Source of the DNA: Bicyclus anynana
Lineage: Eukaryota; Arthropoda; Insecta; Lepidoptera; Nymphalidae
DNA length: 64,000 bases
Direction of reading: 5' to 3'
NCBI RefSeq assembly: GCF_947172395.1
Contig: NC_069100.1
Span: 14,040,109 to 14,104,108, forward strand
Shown: one piece after another, positions 46,126 through 56,054 of the stretch
Numbering within the stretch: position 1 is the first letter of the stretch
Layout of the letters: each line of letters starts with the position of its first letter
The notes under the pieces: generated by a model
Databases searched by the model: none
What the model was told of the DNA's origin: nothing
What the model saw: the letters and a program-made list of their open reading frames with translations, nothing else
Translations under genes and position numbers: made by a program

Positions 46126-46430
46126 GAACTTAGTTGAAATTAATGTACGCTGTCTCATTTCTGTACCTACTAATTTATTTTCGCAACCAACACACGCATA
46201 TCCAAAAGTCTTTGTACTGAAGCTTTGGCCTTTGGCCCCTTGCTCTACATTAAAGTAGGTTGGTCGGATACAAAAAAAAACAAATAAAAGACCAAATAAT
46301 ATATTTTAAAACTTTCACAAGATACAGACACAAAATAAAATACAACACAATAAAAAATAAATAAATAAATAACAAAACCGTAACATAACAATCACCAATC
46401 GTAAAAAAAGTTGCTGTTCGTAGCACAACA

Positions 46431-49400
46431 CTAATTTCTTCTCCCTGTTTTTCCCATAAAATTTACCACTTGTGCGAGCGGCGCGAACTTGCCGCGCCTA
46501 TTTCTTTTTTTTAACGACGCCATGTCCGGCATAGCGTCAGATTCTGCCGTGGACTCCATAATTTTTGAACCAATCTCTTCCGATGTATCAGTCTCATTCT
46601 TTCCCATAGTGTACTCGGTTCTATACTTCCTGCTGTATTCGGGCTTCACATTCTCGCGTCGATAATTTAGCTCCGCGGATGCGAATTTAGATTCGGGCGG
46701 CTTACACATGAGCGCCTCGTAAAAGTATTTGTCTGCGTGGCCTTCGACTTTTGAATGAGGTTTTTTTTCGTCGTCGGAACTTTCGTTCGAAGATTGCAGA
46801 TTTGGTGAGCCAGGTGATGACTTTCTGAGCATTTTTGCGCTGAAATTATAAAAAAAAAGCTATTTAAAGTACCTAGTAGTATATACAGCTTTTTAATTAT
46901 TATTTAATACACGAATACCTACTAAATTCACAGTTAAAAACACAATACATGCCAAACCTATACAAATTAACAAATTCTATAGAAAAATGCTTCATTGCAA
47001 TCGGTCTAGCTAAGGATTGTAACGAATTACATCCCACACTACAGGATTTTTTTATACATAATTAGAATATAAATCTATTTAATTAAAATAAAATTAGTTC
47101 AATGTAATGTGCAATTCCAGCATTAATGTATGTGTAATTCCAGCATAATTAAAATGTAACGTGTAATTCCAGAATTACAGAAATGTAATAAGGCCCATAG
47201 TGATAGACCTATGATGGACCATCATCTAGAGAACGCAAGGCAAAGTGAGATTTGAAATAGCGTCGTTGTCGGTTTTTCGCCCAGATGGCCAGTGATGGCG
47301 ATACACTTTGATTACGTGTGTTGACCTATTGCAACATCCACCATCTTATTGTATACATATTTATTACTACTTTTCATCGTACATCATTGTGAAAATAATA
47401 GAATGCACTAATTGAACAGGTACATTGACGCAGTGGCGATCGTTTACACGTCTATCTTGTTACAATTACGATTTATGAACGCTACAACGTAGTGAATAAA
47501 CACTCTTTGATGAACACTGATCGGCGACATCGTGTTTATATGTATTACACAACCATCTCACCGACCATTTGACAGGCCATTGATGGTCCATCGTGTACCT
47601 GTATTATAAGAATCAATACCATCGTTTCACTTCTCCATTAATCACAGGAGAAAGTCCCTGTCGTGGTGACGGCAACAGGTTTCCGCCACCACAAGCTTCC
47701 TCGTCACCACCCTGCTGAAAATATTTCATATGTACTAAATAAGGCTTTAATATTTCTAATAATAATATGCTCCCGACCGACTTTTCGGTCACGGCGGCTA
47801 ATCTCACGGTGAGATTAACCATGTACGCAGGAGATATTAAAGTGCACAAGTGTATGCGCAAGCACAGGTGCACTCTCTCTTCCCTCACTCTCGAAATCCG
47901 ATGGGACGGCAGACCGACACGACCGGTGAGAGATCAGGCGCAGGACCGACGGCTTTACGTGCTCTAAGAGGCACGGGGGTGTACTAACACCGCCAACTTC
48001 CCAACTCCAGGCTGCTATTAAGATTTTCCTTGTAAGAAAAATCCCAATAACCTATTTTGTTTTTGTTGGCCTGACCCGGGATTCGAACCCTGGACCTCAT
48101 TGTCCGTAGCTGAACCAGCTAACCACGGGGCCAATGGGGCAGTTAATATTTCTACATGTAGTACAAAAAGATTTTGCTGAGTTAATTGAGCTAAAAGTAG
48201 ATGGGTTTTCTTGTTTATAAGTATACAACTTTATTTGGAAACAGGAGCGTAGTTATCTCGGGATCATCAAAGATACTGGGCCCCTGGATAACAGGGCCCC
48301 CGTAAGTGTGAAAGCAAAAATTTGTATTAAATCCACTAACTTACTTAATCTGGTGTTTCCTGGAGATGCACCATATAAATATTGCAGAAGTAATTTGCCG
48401 ATGATGATGCCCTTTATGATAGGTGTGACAAAAGGTATACAACAAAATCATAAAAATGATCGAGCTATTTCGGAGGAACTGCTAACACACGTTAAGTGAC
48501 ACAAGATGACATTCCACCTTAGATAACACTTACCACCACAAATCATAGAGGCCAAACCCCAGCCTATATAAATAAAAAAAGCTCACTTTATCATTCATCT
48601 GGAAGTAGCAGTGAGTTATCCTGTCGACGTCAGCCCACGCGACCAGGTAGCGAGCCATGGTCATAGGAATCTTCGGCAGAAAGTTGGAGTGGAACTTGCC
48701 CTGACAGTAGATCGTGATGACGTCTGTGTCCTTCACTTCGAATATTATGCGGAAGATTGTTCCTGGAACAATTTGCTAGTATTATTATTTATCTTAGTCG
48801 TGGAGCCGTGATAGCGCAGTGGATATGACATCTGCCTCAGATTCCGGAGGGCGCGGGTTCGAATACGGTCTGGGTCATGCACCTCCAACTTTTCAGTTAT
48901 GTGCATTTTAAGATAATTAAATATAACGTCGCTCAAACGGTGAAGGAAAAACATCGTGAGGAAACCTGCATAGCAGAGAATTTTCTTAATTTTCTGCGTG
49001 TGTGAAGTCTGCCAATGTGGGCTGGCGTGGATGACTATTGGCCTAACTCCTCTCATTCTAAGAGGAGACTCGAGTTCTGCAGTGAGCCGAATATGGGTTG
49101 ATATTGATTATGATGATGATTATCAGTCTTCGGATCAAGAGGTCCTGGCTTCGAGACCTGTGGCGACATGCGACCACGTGAAGAGAAATTTAGAAACTAT
49201 GGTCCAAAATCAAAAAAAATCAAAATTCATTTATTTCAAGTAGGCTCAGTTTACAAGCACTTTTGACACGTCAGTTGACTATTTGTAAAGATTCTACCAC
49301 CGGTTCGGAAGGCAGGTCCTGCTGAGAAGATACCGGCAAGAAACTCAACAGTTGCTCTTTTGAAAAAGTCATACAGTATTATAATTTACAATTGATAACA

Positions 49401-52400
49401 ATTACTGTTTACATTTCTTGTAGTTTTACTTCCTGTGTGAAGGTGGAAGCTGATCCAACGACCTCCAAGCATCTTTATCATTAAGGAACTCATCAATGTT
49501 GTAGTACCCTCGACTAAGTAGATGTTTTTTAACACATTGCTTAAAGCTATGCATTGGCAGGTCCATCACAGTCTTGGGGATCTTATTATAGAAGAGTACA
49601 CCCAAACCTACAAAAGATTTTTTTACTCTTTGGAGACGATATGCAGAAATAACTAACTTATGCCCGTGTCTAGTAAGACGTGGGTTTAAATCTCCTTTTC
49701 GTTTGTACAAATTAATATTTTGTCTTACATATACTATACTGTTATATATATATTGACAGGCTACTGTTAGTATACCTATTTCTTTAAACTTTTGACGAAG
49801 GGACTCGCGTGATTTTAATTGATATATTGCTCGAATTGCTCTTTTTTGAAGAACAAATATAGATTGTATATCGGCAGCCTTGCCCCACAATAAAATACCG
49901 TAAGACATTACGCTGTGAAAGTACGCAAAATAAACAAGCCTAGCTGTATCAACATCAGTAAACTGTCTTATTTTTCTCACGGCAAATGCCGCTGAGCTAA
50001 GTTTACCAGACAGTTTTTTTATATGAGCACCCCACTGAAGTTTACAATCCAAGGTCACTCCCAGGAAAACTGTGGAACTCTCCATTTCCAGTGTTTCACC
50101 ATCGATCATTATAGACTTATCTAATTTTTTAACATTTGGCAATGAAAACTCAATACATTTAGTTTTCTTGGCATTCAAAAGTAGATTATTTGCAGTGAAC
50201 CAATGCGACACATGCGATATGGCACGGTTTACGTCGTCAGAGTTATCTTTATTTCTGTCGGACTTAAAAATTAAGGATGTGTCATCAGCAAACAGTACAA
50301 TCTCACATATGCCGCTGACATGGTATGGTAAATCGTTTATGTACACTAAAAATAGAAAAGGACCCAGAATTGAACCCTGTGGGACGCCCATTATGGTAGT
50401 GGAACCGTGCGACTTTATATCATTTATGCATACCTTCTGCGTTCTATCACTGAGATAAGAGGCAATGAGATCGAGTGCAACACTTTTGATGCCATAGTGG
50501 CTTAACTTGAGTAGAAGGGTGTTATGGTCAACACAATCGAACGCCTTGGACAGATCACAGAACACACCAATAGCATTCTTAGAACCTTCCCATGCTTCAT
50601 AAATATGTTTTAAAAGTTTAGCCCCTGCATCAGTTGTATTGCGACCTTTTGTAAAACCATACTGTTCAGGATGAAACAAGTTATTTAAATTAAAATGACA
50701 TAAAAGTTGATTTAATATGATTTTTTCAAAGACCTTGCTAAGTGTTGGCAATATTGTAATCGGTCTATAATTATTAAGATCTGATTTGTCTCCTGATTTA
50801 AAAAGTGGTATCAATTTGCCATGCTTCATTAGGTTCGGAAAAATACCTAAGTCCACACATTCATTAAAAATAATGGCTAAGTGGGGAGCAATTACATCAA
50901 TTATATTAGATATTACTTTCACTGACATGCCCCACAGATCTCCGGTTCTTTTTAATTTTAACAAATTGAAAGATTTTTTAATGTCTGATACAGTTATGTG
51001 GTGAAATTCAAAAAGAACGTTGCACTCTTTAACATTGCCTCTTAATAGTCTGTGGGCTTCCGTAGCAGACGAATCTAGTGAATCAGTTAACAAGATAGGA
51101 ACATTCTGGAAAAAATCTTCAAAGGCATTAACAACCTCGATATCAGTGTTTACCTTTTTGTCATTGACAATTAATTCAAAACTGATATCCCGCGGTTTGA
51201 TTTTTCCTGATTCTCTATTAATTATATTCCAGGTGGTTTGTATCTTGTTCTCAGACTCAATTATTTTCTGTTTGATGTGTAACGATTTCGCAAGAATACA
51301 AACACGTTTGAAAATTTTTGAGTAACTTTTGACATAATCTAAATAAGTTCGCGTTTGAGTATATTGTTTTTCCTCGTACAACTCGTACAGTTTGTCTCTA
51401 CTTTTGTAAATGCCTACAGTAGCCCATTCGCTAAACTTTAATTTTTGGCTAGCATTAATGCGTTTAAAGTTAAAAATTTTACTAAACTCTCTGTCTATTG
51501 CCTTGAAAAGTGTACCAAAGAGCATGTCTGGATGATTATTTTCAAATGCAAGACTTGGAATTTTAGAAATAATTGTGTTTTTGAATCGCTTTAATTTACT
51601 TTCAGTTATTGGCCTACACTTTACCCATTGATTGCTATTGGTTTTATTATTTAAGATAGTAATTATTTGACCACTATGATCAGAGCTTAATTTATTTATT
51701 ATCTTCTTTCTCTCAAGCACACAATTATAAAATATATTATCCAGACAGGTACCTGAAGTTGCGGTTATCCTAGTAGGTTCGTTAAAAGCATGCATCAAAT
51801 CAAAACATTTAAATAAGTTAAGAAATCTAACAGATTTTGAGTTTTCTGTTAGAATATCAACATTAAAATCGCCGCAAATCAGTATTTGTTTGGAAGATGT
51901 GCACAATCGCCTCATTACATCTTCCATTACCTCTTCAAATTGATCAAAGTCAGCAGGAGGGGGTCTGTACACGCATACTATAATAATTTGTTCCAACTCC
52001 ACACAAGAAAGTTCAACAATGCATTCCACAGAAAGACGAACTATATCTTTTCTATCCTTACATTTTAAGTTATTATGTAAGAAAATTAAGGAGCCACCAT
52101 GACCAGCCCTTCTGAAGAACACACTTGACAATGAATAATTATTAATATTAAGAACTGACAGCTGTGAGTTAGTGAGCCAATGCTCCGTAATACATAATAT
52201 GTGTATATTGAATTTTTCTACAAATAGTTCAACTTCTAACTCCTTGCCGTTGATGCTCTGTATGTTTTGGTGTACAAGGTTAATGTTACAGTGCATCTCC
52301 GTTGTCGTATCTTCTAGTTTAAAAAATTTTCAATTGTAACAGTACCAGGATTGGTACTACGGTCAGGTATAGAAATATTTGTACTATTAGTACAGGTTGT

Positions 52401-54996
52401 AAAAATGTCAAAAGACTGCGTTACAATACTTGTAACTGGATCGGTTAAATTACAATTAACAATTGAGACAGTACTTTCATTCGTACTCTGGTCAATAGAA
52501 ACATAACTACTATTATTACATGTCATATTAATGTCAATAGACTGTGTTACCACACTTGTAACTGACTCGTTTAAGTTGTAAGCCAACAGAGAGGCAACAT
52601 GCTGCTTACATTTTTTTGGCAGATATAAATTATCTTTAGTCAACGAATAAGATGAGATAAACTTATTCATGTCAAAATAAAAAAATGCATCGCTGTGATG
52701 GTATGTCAAGTTGTATAACATAAGATTCAAGTTATGGATATGCTTATTTTCTTTAGCAATTGACTTAAGGTATGGAAATGCACATAATGTAAATTTACAT
52801 TTGGTTCTATTATGTACTACCAAAAGCTTTTCAATACATTTTATAATTTGATGCCTTTTAATATTTGAACTGTTCCCTAACATCAAAATTACATTTGAGA
52901 CATCAATTTACATCCAATGGCGGTAGAGTTGTCCCACTTCTTTCGTCCCAACGCAATGAAAGAGTATCTACTCTAAGCCGATGTCCGAGTCTTAGAGGAG
53001 TGACCCTTACAGAGTTATTCCACCCACACTTTCGTCTTTGGACCCCATCAGGCGATGCTTCTGCGCACGCCCAAAGCCCTGCCCTGACGCCGCCGGCTTA
53101 CGGCACTTACTCAATCAGAAAAAAAACAATGAAAGAGATAGCGGTATTTCCGGTTGCACCATCATTGTTTGAATTTCGTCTATTTCTCTTCACGACACAC
53201 ACACACAAAATTATCTCGTTGGTCGCATTTCAGCGCCACTGGGTCGAGCTATGAAATGTTGAGCTCTTCTTTCTTTCAAGCAATTTTCAGTAAACATTAT
53301 CAGCATTTAGCATCCTCATGCCATATGCAAAGTTATATTTCCTCCATAATCCTCCTCTTTAGGTATCAGGTTATTTCCTGAAGGCCCACGGTGCTAGGCC
53401 TAGGGGATATGGAGTTAAAGCCCATCACGCTGCTTCAATGCAGATTCGCAGTCTTATGGCGATAATCGTGTTTAGGTAGGTGCTGTTAAAATCTTCTCTT
53501 TCTTCTTCTTCTTTCTCATTCTCCATTTTATTATCAACTTGCCCTCCTCAAGGCTACGGGCTGTAGCGATACCTTCGCATCCATGACTCATCAGGCTTCC
53601 AAAAGTAGACAAACTACCTATAAACTCGTAGATACCTCGTTTGTCCAATAGTTAAAATAGGACAGTGATAGTTAAACTATCAAATATTATGACCTTAAGC
53701 CTGAGAAGGACCAAAGTCAACCACATAGCTCAACAAGTTGCGAAGCTGAGGTGGCAATGGGCGGGCACATAGTTCGAAGAGCCGATGGACGTTGGGGTCC
53801 CAAAGTGTTGGAATGGTAACCCCGCACTAGTAAGCGCAGTGTTGGTCGACCCCCCACCAGGTGGACTGACGACATCATTCGAGCCGCAAGTATTCGCTGG
53901 ATGCAGGTGGCTCAGTATCGTGATGTTTGGAAGTCCCTACAAAAGGCCTATGTCCTGCAGTGGACGTCCATCGGCTGATGATGATGATGAAGCCTGCGAA
54001 TCGACATTAGAGCAGCGTGATGGGCTTTAGCCCCATATCCCCTCAATTTAGCTTTATATCTCTATCAACAGGTTTTACTAACCAGGCACGAACATGTTGT
54101 AGTTGGTATCGAGGTTCCCGCTGCCAATCCACACGCCGTTCCGCCTCGACAGCGAGATGATGTTGTCGCGATGGAAGCGCACGTCGAAGTGGAGCACCAC
54201 GTCGCGCGGCTCCTCGCCCTCTTGCGCGCACAGGTTGACTGACATTCTGACAACAGTAGCGCTAATCAGCGACAGTGTGAACCATGCTGGAACTTATTTT
54301 TTTTTTTAATCTTTACAAGTTAGTCCTTGACTACAATCTCACCTCATGGTAAGTGATAATGCAGTCTAAGATGGAAGCGGGCTAACTTGTTAGGAGGAGG
54401 ATGAAATGAAAATACACACCCCTTTCGGTTTCTGCACGGCATCGTACCGGAACGCTACATCGCTTGGCGGTACGTCTTTGCCAGTAGGGTGGTAACTAGC
54501 CACGGTCGAAGCCTTCCACCAGCCAGACCTGGACACGCACATATGTACGCTATAGACATACATACTACTACGGCGATACATACGTGCCCCACTACTCAGA
54601 TTTGTCGTGTGTGGAAGAAGGCAAACATATACGACCTGCTTATCTATCTCCGTTTGTTCAACTGATTTTACAATTTACAAAATGCATTGGCTTAGTAACT
54701 TAGTAGAGCTAAAAATATATTCAGTTGTATTGACTTGACTAAAACGTACGATTGCATTATCAACTTATGGATAATCTACAAACCCAACCACAAAAACTTT
54801 AATATACCTAAACCTATTTATCAGTCTACCATAGGGCAGGTCTTCCTGCTCCCACAAATTGTGAAACTTATGCATATCTATAAGTAGAATGGTGAATATG
54901 GATTTACTTTCTCGCATTTTCCTTAATTTTACCGCCAATTTCTATTCTATCTCCAATCTTCAGGACGCCAGGGATGTTGGCAGTGAAGACGGGCAT
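46431..54996 (-). CDS. Galectin with single CRD and long C-terminal tail
   Basis: Five exons on the minus strand, all joining in frame: 54996-54908, 54246-54083, 48762-48587, 47714-47620 and 46839-46431, giving 310 residues. Residues 3-142 form one galectin carbohydrate-recognition domain: FTANIPGVLKIGDRIEIGGK, VVLHFDVRFHRDNIISLS, NGVWIGSGNL, FRIIFEVKDTDVITIYCQGK and the closing WADVDRITHCYFQMN. Galectins are cytosolic or non-classically secreted beta-galactoside binders, and there is no signal peptide here. Of the usual sugar-contacting residues, His, Arg and Trp are kept, but the HxNxR Asn is Asp and the later Asn, Glu and Arg are replaced. Residues 144-310 are predicted to be disordered and charged (SSNESSDDEKKPHSK, LKKRNRRGKFAPLAQ). 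The donor of exon 4 is the weak GTATTG, and its acceptor is a tandem CAGCAG. The 5.3-kb second intron holds a full LINE ORF2. Confidence 0.87.
47950..48145 (-). mobile_element. tRNA-derived SINE copy in galectin intron
   Basis: Reverse orientation: CTAAGAGGCACGGGGGTGTA, CAACTTCCCAACTCCAGGCT and the tRNA-like GGGATTCGAACCCTGGACCT..CTAACCACGGGGCCAATGG. Same family as 21590-21760. Confidence 0.8.
48800..49118 (+). mobile_element. SINE family B copy in galectin intron 2
   Basis: Head GAGCCGTGATAGCGCAGTGG with B-box GGGTTCGAATACGGTCTGG, body GCACCTCCAACTTTTCAG and end GAGCCGAATATGGGTTGA. It begins 37 bp from the acceptor of galectin exon 3, antisense to the gene. Confidence 0.9.
49426..52296 (-). 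CDS. LINE ORF2: endonuclease and reverse transcriptase
   Basis: 956 residues without interruption. Residues 1-215 are an AP-like endonuclease (LVHQNIQSINGKE, ITEHWL, VYRPPPADFDQF, ILICGDFNVDIL, SDHSGQIITI). The reverse transcriptase spans about 460-720: KLIPLFKSGDKSDLNNYRPI, FCDLSKAFDCVDHNTLLLKL, GVPQGSILGPFLFLVYINDL and the catalytic VLFADDTSLIF. The C-terminal block (YGILLWGKAADIQSI, GVLFYNKIPKTVMDLP) is the family's usual ending. All catalytic motifs visible are intact, which suggests a young insertion. ORF1 is truncated, so the copy lacks a complete first protein. Clade (CR1 versus Jockey) is not settled without a phylogeny. Confidence 0.95.
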   Translation of the reverse strand: MHCNINLVHQNIQSINGKELEVELFVEKFNIHILCITEHWLTNSQLSVLNINNYSLSSVFFRRAGHGGSLIFLHNNLKCKDRKDIVRLSVECIVELSCVELEQIIIVCVYRPPPADFDQFEEVMEDVMRRLCTSSKQILICGDFNVDILTENSKSVRFLNLFKCFDLMHAFNEPTRITATSGTCLDNIFYNCVLERKKIINKLSSDHSGQIITILNNKTNSNQWVKCRPITESKLKRFKNTIISKIPSLAFENNHPDMLFGTLFKAIDREFSKIFNFKRINASQKLKFSEWATVGIYKSRDKLYELYEEKQYTQTRTYLDYVKSYSKIFKRVCILAKSLHIKQKIIESENKIQTTWNIINRESGKIKPRDISFELIVNDKKVNTDIEVVNAFEDFFQNVPILLTDSLDSSATEAHRLLRGNVKECNVLFEFHHITVSDIKKSFNLLKLKRTGDLWGMSVKVISNIIDVIAPHLAIIFNECVDLGIFPNLMKHGKLIPLFKSGDKSDLNNYRPITILPTLSKVFEKIILNQLLCHFNLNNLFHPEQYGFTKGRNTTDAGAKLLKHIYEAWEGSKNAIGVFCDLSKAFDCVDHNTLLLKLSHYGIKSVALDLIASYLSDRTQKVCINDIKSHGSTTIMGVPQGSILGPFLFLVYINDLPYHVSGICEIVLFADDTSLIFKSDRNKDNSDDVNRAISHVSHWFTANNLLLNAKKTKCIEFSLPNVKKLDKSIMIDGETLEMESSTVFLGVTLDCKLQWGAHIKKLSGKLSSAAFAVRKIRQFTDVDTARLVYFAYFHSVMSYGILLWGKAADIQSIFVLQKRAIRAIYQLKSRESLRQKFKEIGILTVACQYIYNSIVYVRQNINLYKRKGDLNPRLTRHGHKLVISAYRLQRVKKSFVGLGVLFYNKIPKTVMDLPMHSFKQCVKKHLLSRGYYNIDEFLNDKDAWRSLDQLPPSHRK
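52314..52886 (-). CDS. LINE ORF1, C-terminal part
   Basis: 190 residues remain before the 5' truncation. The first half (VILMLGNSSNI, LMLYNLTYHHSDAFFYFDMN, DNLYLPKKCKQHVASLL) resembles the end of the SGNH-esterase-like domain of some CR1 ORF1 proteins. The second half is Ser/Thr-rich with two imperfect repeats of SVVTQSIDINMTCNNSS / SIVTQSFDIFTTCTNST. The start shown is only the first Met in the remaining frame. Confidence 0.7.
   Translation of the reverse strand: MMLGNSSNIKRHQIIKCIEKLLVVHNRTKCKFTLCAFPYLKSIAKENKHIHNLNLMLYNLTYHHSDAFFYFDMNKFISSYSLTKDNLYLPKKCKQHVASLLAYNLNESVTSVVTQSIDINMTCNNSSYVSIDQSTNESTVSIVNCNLTDPVTSIVTQSFDIFTTCTNSTNISIPDRSTNPGTVTIENFLN
52900..53250 (-). mobile_element. Repeat family D copy split by the LINE and by a small insertion
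   Basis: CCAATGGCGGTAGAGTTG and AACGCAATGAAAGAG continue the half left at 49140-49205. The sequence is interrupted at 52965-53127 and resumes with AATGAAAGAGATAGCGGTAT..ATCTCGTTGGTCGCATTTC. Confidence 0.75.
52965..53127. mobile_element. Small GC-rich insertion with 11-bp target duplication
   Basis: 163 bp flanked by the direct repeat CAATGAAAGAG (52954-52964 and 53127-53137) and ending in an A-run (ATCAGAAAAAAAA). GC content is well above its surroundings. The retroposon-like structure is clear, but the source is not recognised. Confidence 0.75.
53700..53990 (+). mobile_element. RTE-type LINE 3' fragment
   Basis: Plus-strand relative of 58818-59187: CAACAAGTTGCGAAGCTGAG, GGGCGGGCACATAGTTCGAA, GGACGTTGGGGTCCCAAAGT and the end CGGCTGATGATGATGATGA. 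Frameshifted. Confidence 0.85.
54298..54535 (-). mobile_element. SINE family A copy, tRNA-like head missing
   Basis: T-run, ATCTTTACAAGTTAGTCC to CACCAGCCAGACCTGGAC, then unrelated sequence. Located in galectin intron 1, 50 bp upstream (in gene direction) of exon 2. Confidence 0.85.
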
Positions 54997-55608
54997 TTTG
55001 TTATTGAGAAGTAAGTAATTTTAGCCCGCAATATATCTAAGTCAGGCCTGGTGATATTATTGGTCATTTTGGACGAAAATTTTATACATAACACCGATTT
55101 ATGTTTGTTTAGTTAAAATATGATTTCGCTACACACTGACATCAGCTATCATTTGCCATGATGACGTGACGGAAAATTTAATACCTTTTTGATGTTTACT
55201 TTACCTCCTTTTTTCTGTTCATTTTGCATCTTACGGCAAGGAGGTTTTAATATGTGCTCTAATAAGGTGTCATACTTTGACACCTATATATAATGGACCT
55301 GTGGCATTTTACGTCTAATTTGGTCAAGGATTTAATTTTTTAAAGAATAAACAAAATTTTTTCGTAACCTCTCTAACTTAAAGAAAGCTACCTTAATGGA
55401 GCGAGATAGATATTTTTTAGTCATTGCGTAAAGTGGTTAGACATATTTTACATGACAACATCAATTATGTCAGTTGTGACCAAATTATCTTTTGTTTTTG
55501 GTGACCAAAAATGGCTATTGTTGTGGTTCCGGTGTAACGTTATTCGAAATATTATGGAAATAATAACCAATAAGCTTGTGAATCGCAAAATAAATTAAAT
55601 ATTATACA

Positions 55609-56054
55609 ATGGTGAAGTGTGCAGTTGTTGCCTGCACCAACAAAACCCAAACAAAACTAGCGGGAATTTCATTTCACAAGTAAGTATTAAAATCTTTGAT
55701 TTTTCTGTTGATGTTGAGTATTTTAAATAGTATTTTAATTTTTTTTTAATTAGGCCAATTGACTAATTCAAAGCTTTACAATACGTGGTTTTATGGGCAA
55801 TCCTTTAAAGAAATGAAAACGTATAAATTAATAAATTATTTTATGTTCTATAAGTATAGTTATATTTTATATATTTCAGATTTCCAAAAAATCATGATTT
55901 AAGACAAAAATGGCTAAACAGCATTAACAGGCCTAATTTCAAGCCATCACTATACAGCTGCATATGTAGTGATCATTTTAAGAAGGATCACATTAATTTA
56001 ACATTCTTCGATTCGATGAGAATCCTTTTTCATCGTATTCATTCTTGTTTGTGA
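55609..56054 (+). CDS. Short THAP zinc-finger protein
   Basis: Two exons, 55609-55679 and 55880-56054, join in frame to 81 residues. The N-terminus MVKCAVVACTNKTQTKL has the first Cys pair, followed by FHKFPKN, the invariant Trp (LRQKWLN) and CICSDHF, which supplies the last Cys and His of the C2CH THAP module. THAP domains are DNA-binding zinc fingers related to that of the P-element transposase. The usual AVPTIF box is absent. The frame instead runs through FFDSMRILFHRIHSCL to TGA, so the protein is little more than the finger. It starts 613 bp from the divergent galectin gene. It could be an intact tiny gene, a truncated gene or a relic of a THAP transposase, and I cannot decide between these. 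Confidence 0.62.

Larger units (their letters stand above)
49215..52895 (-). mobile_element. CR1/Jockey-type LINE, 5'-truncated, intact ORF2
   Basis: The element runs from a 5' truncation at about 52895 to a 3' end with a TTGATTTTTTTTGATTTT-type tail near 49215. It contains the end of ORF1, an 18-base gap and a complete ORF2. It interrupts a copy of repeat D and lies sense to the galectin gene. Three shorter relatives in the window (33118, 36244, 60010) share the 3' end. Confidence 0.93.

Noticed and set aside
47190..47605. MITE in galectin intron 3 with GATGGACCATCA ends
   Set aside because: Only about 12 bases match in inverse orientation, and the motif is itself partly palindromic. No target duplication was found.
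49426..52886. Viral polymerase or viral integration
   Set aside because: Endonuclease plus reverse transcriptase, the absence of LTRs and a 3' tail show a non-LTR retrotransposon.
53500..53600. Possible exon in the stretch with CTTCTTCTTC and CAACTTGCCCTCC
   Set aside because: No frame gives a splice-bounded exon of coding character. It is intronic sequence of the galectin gene.
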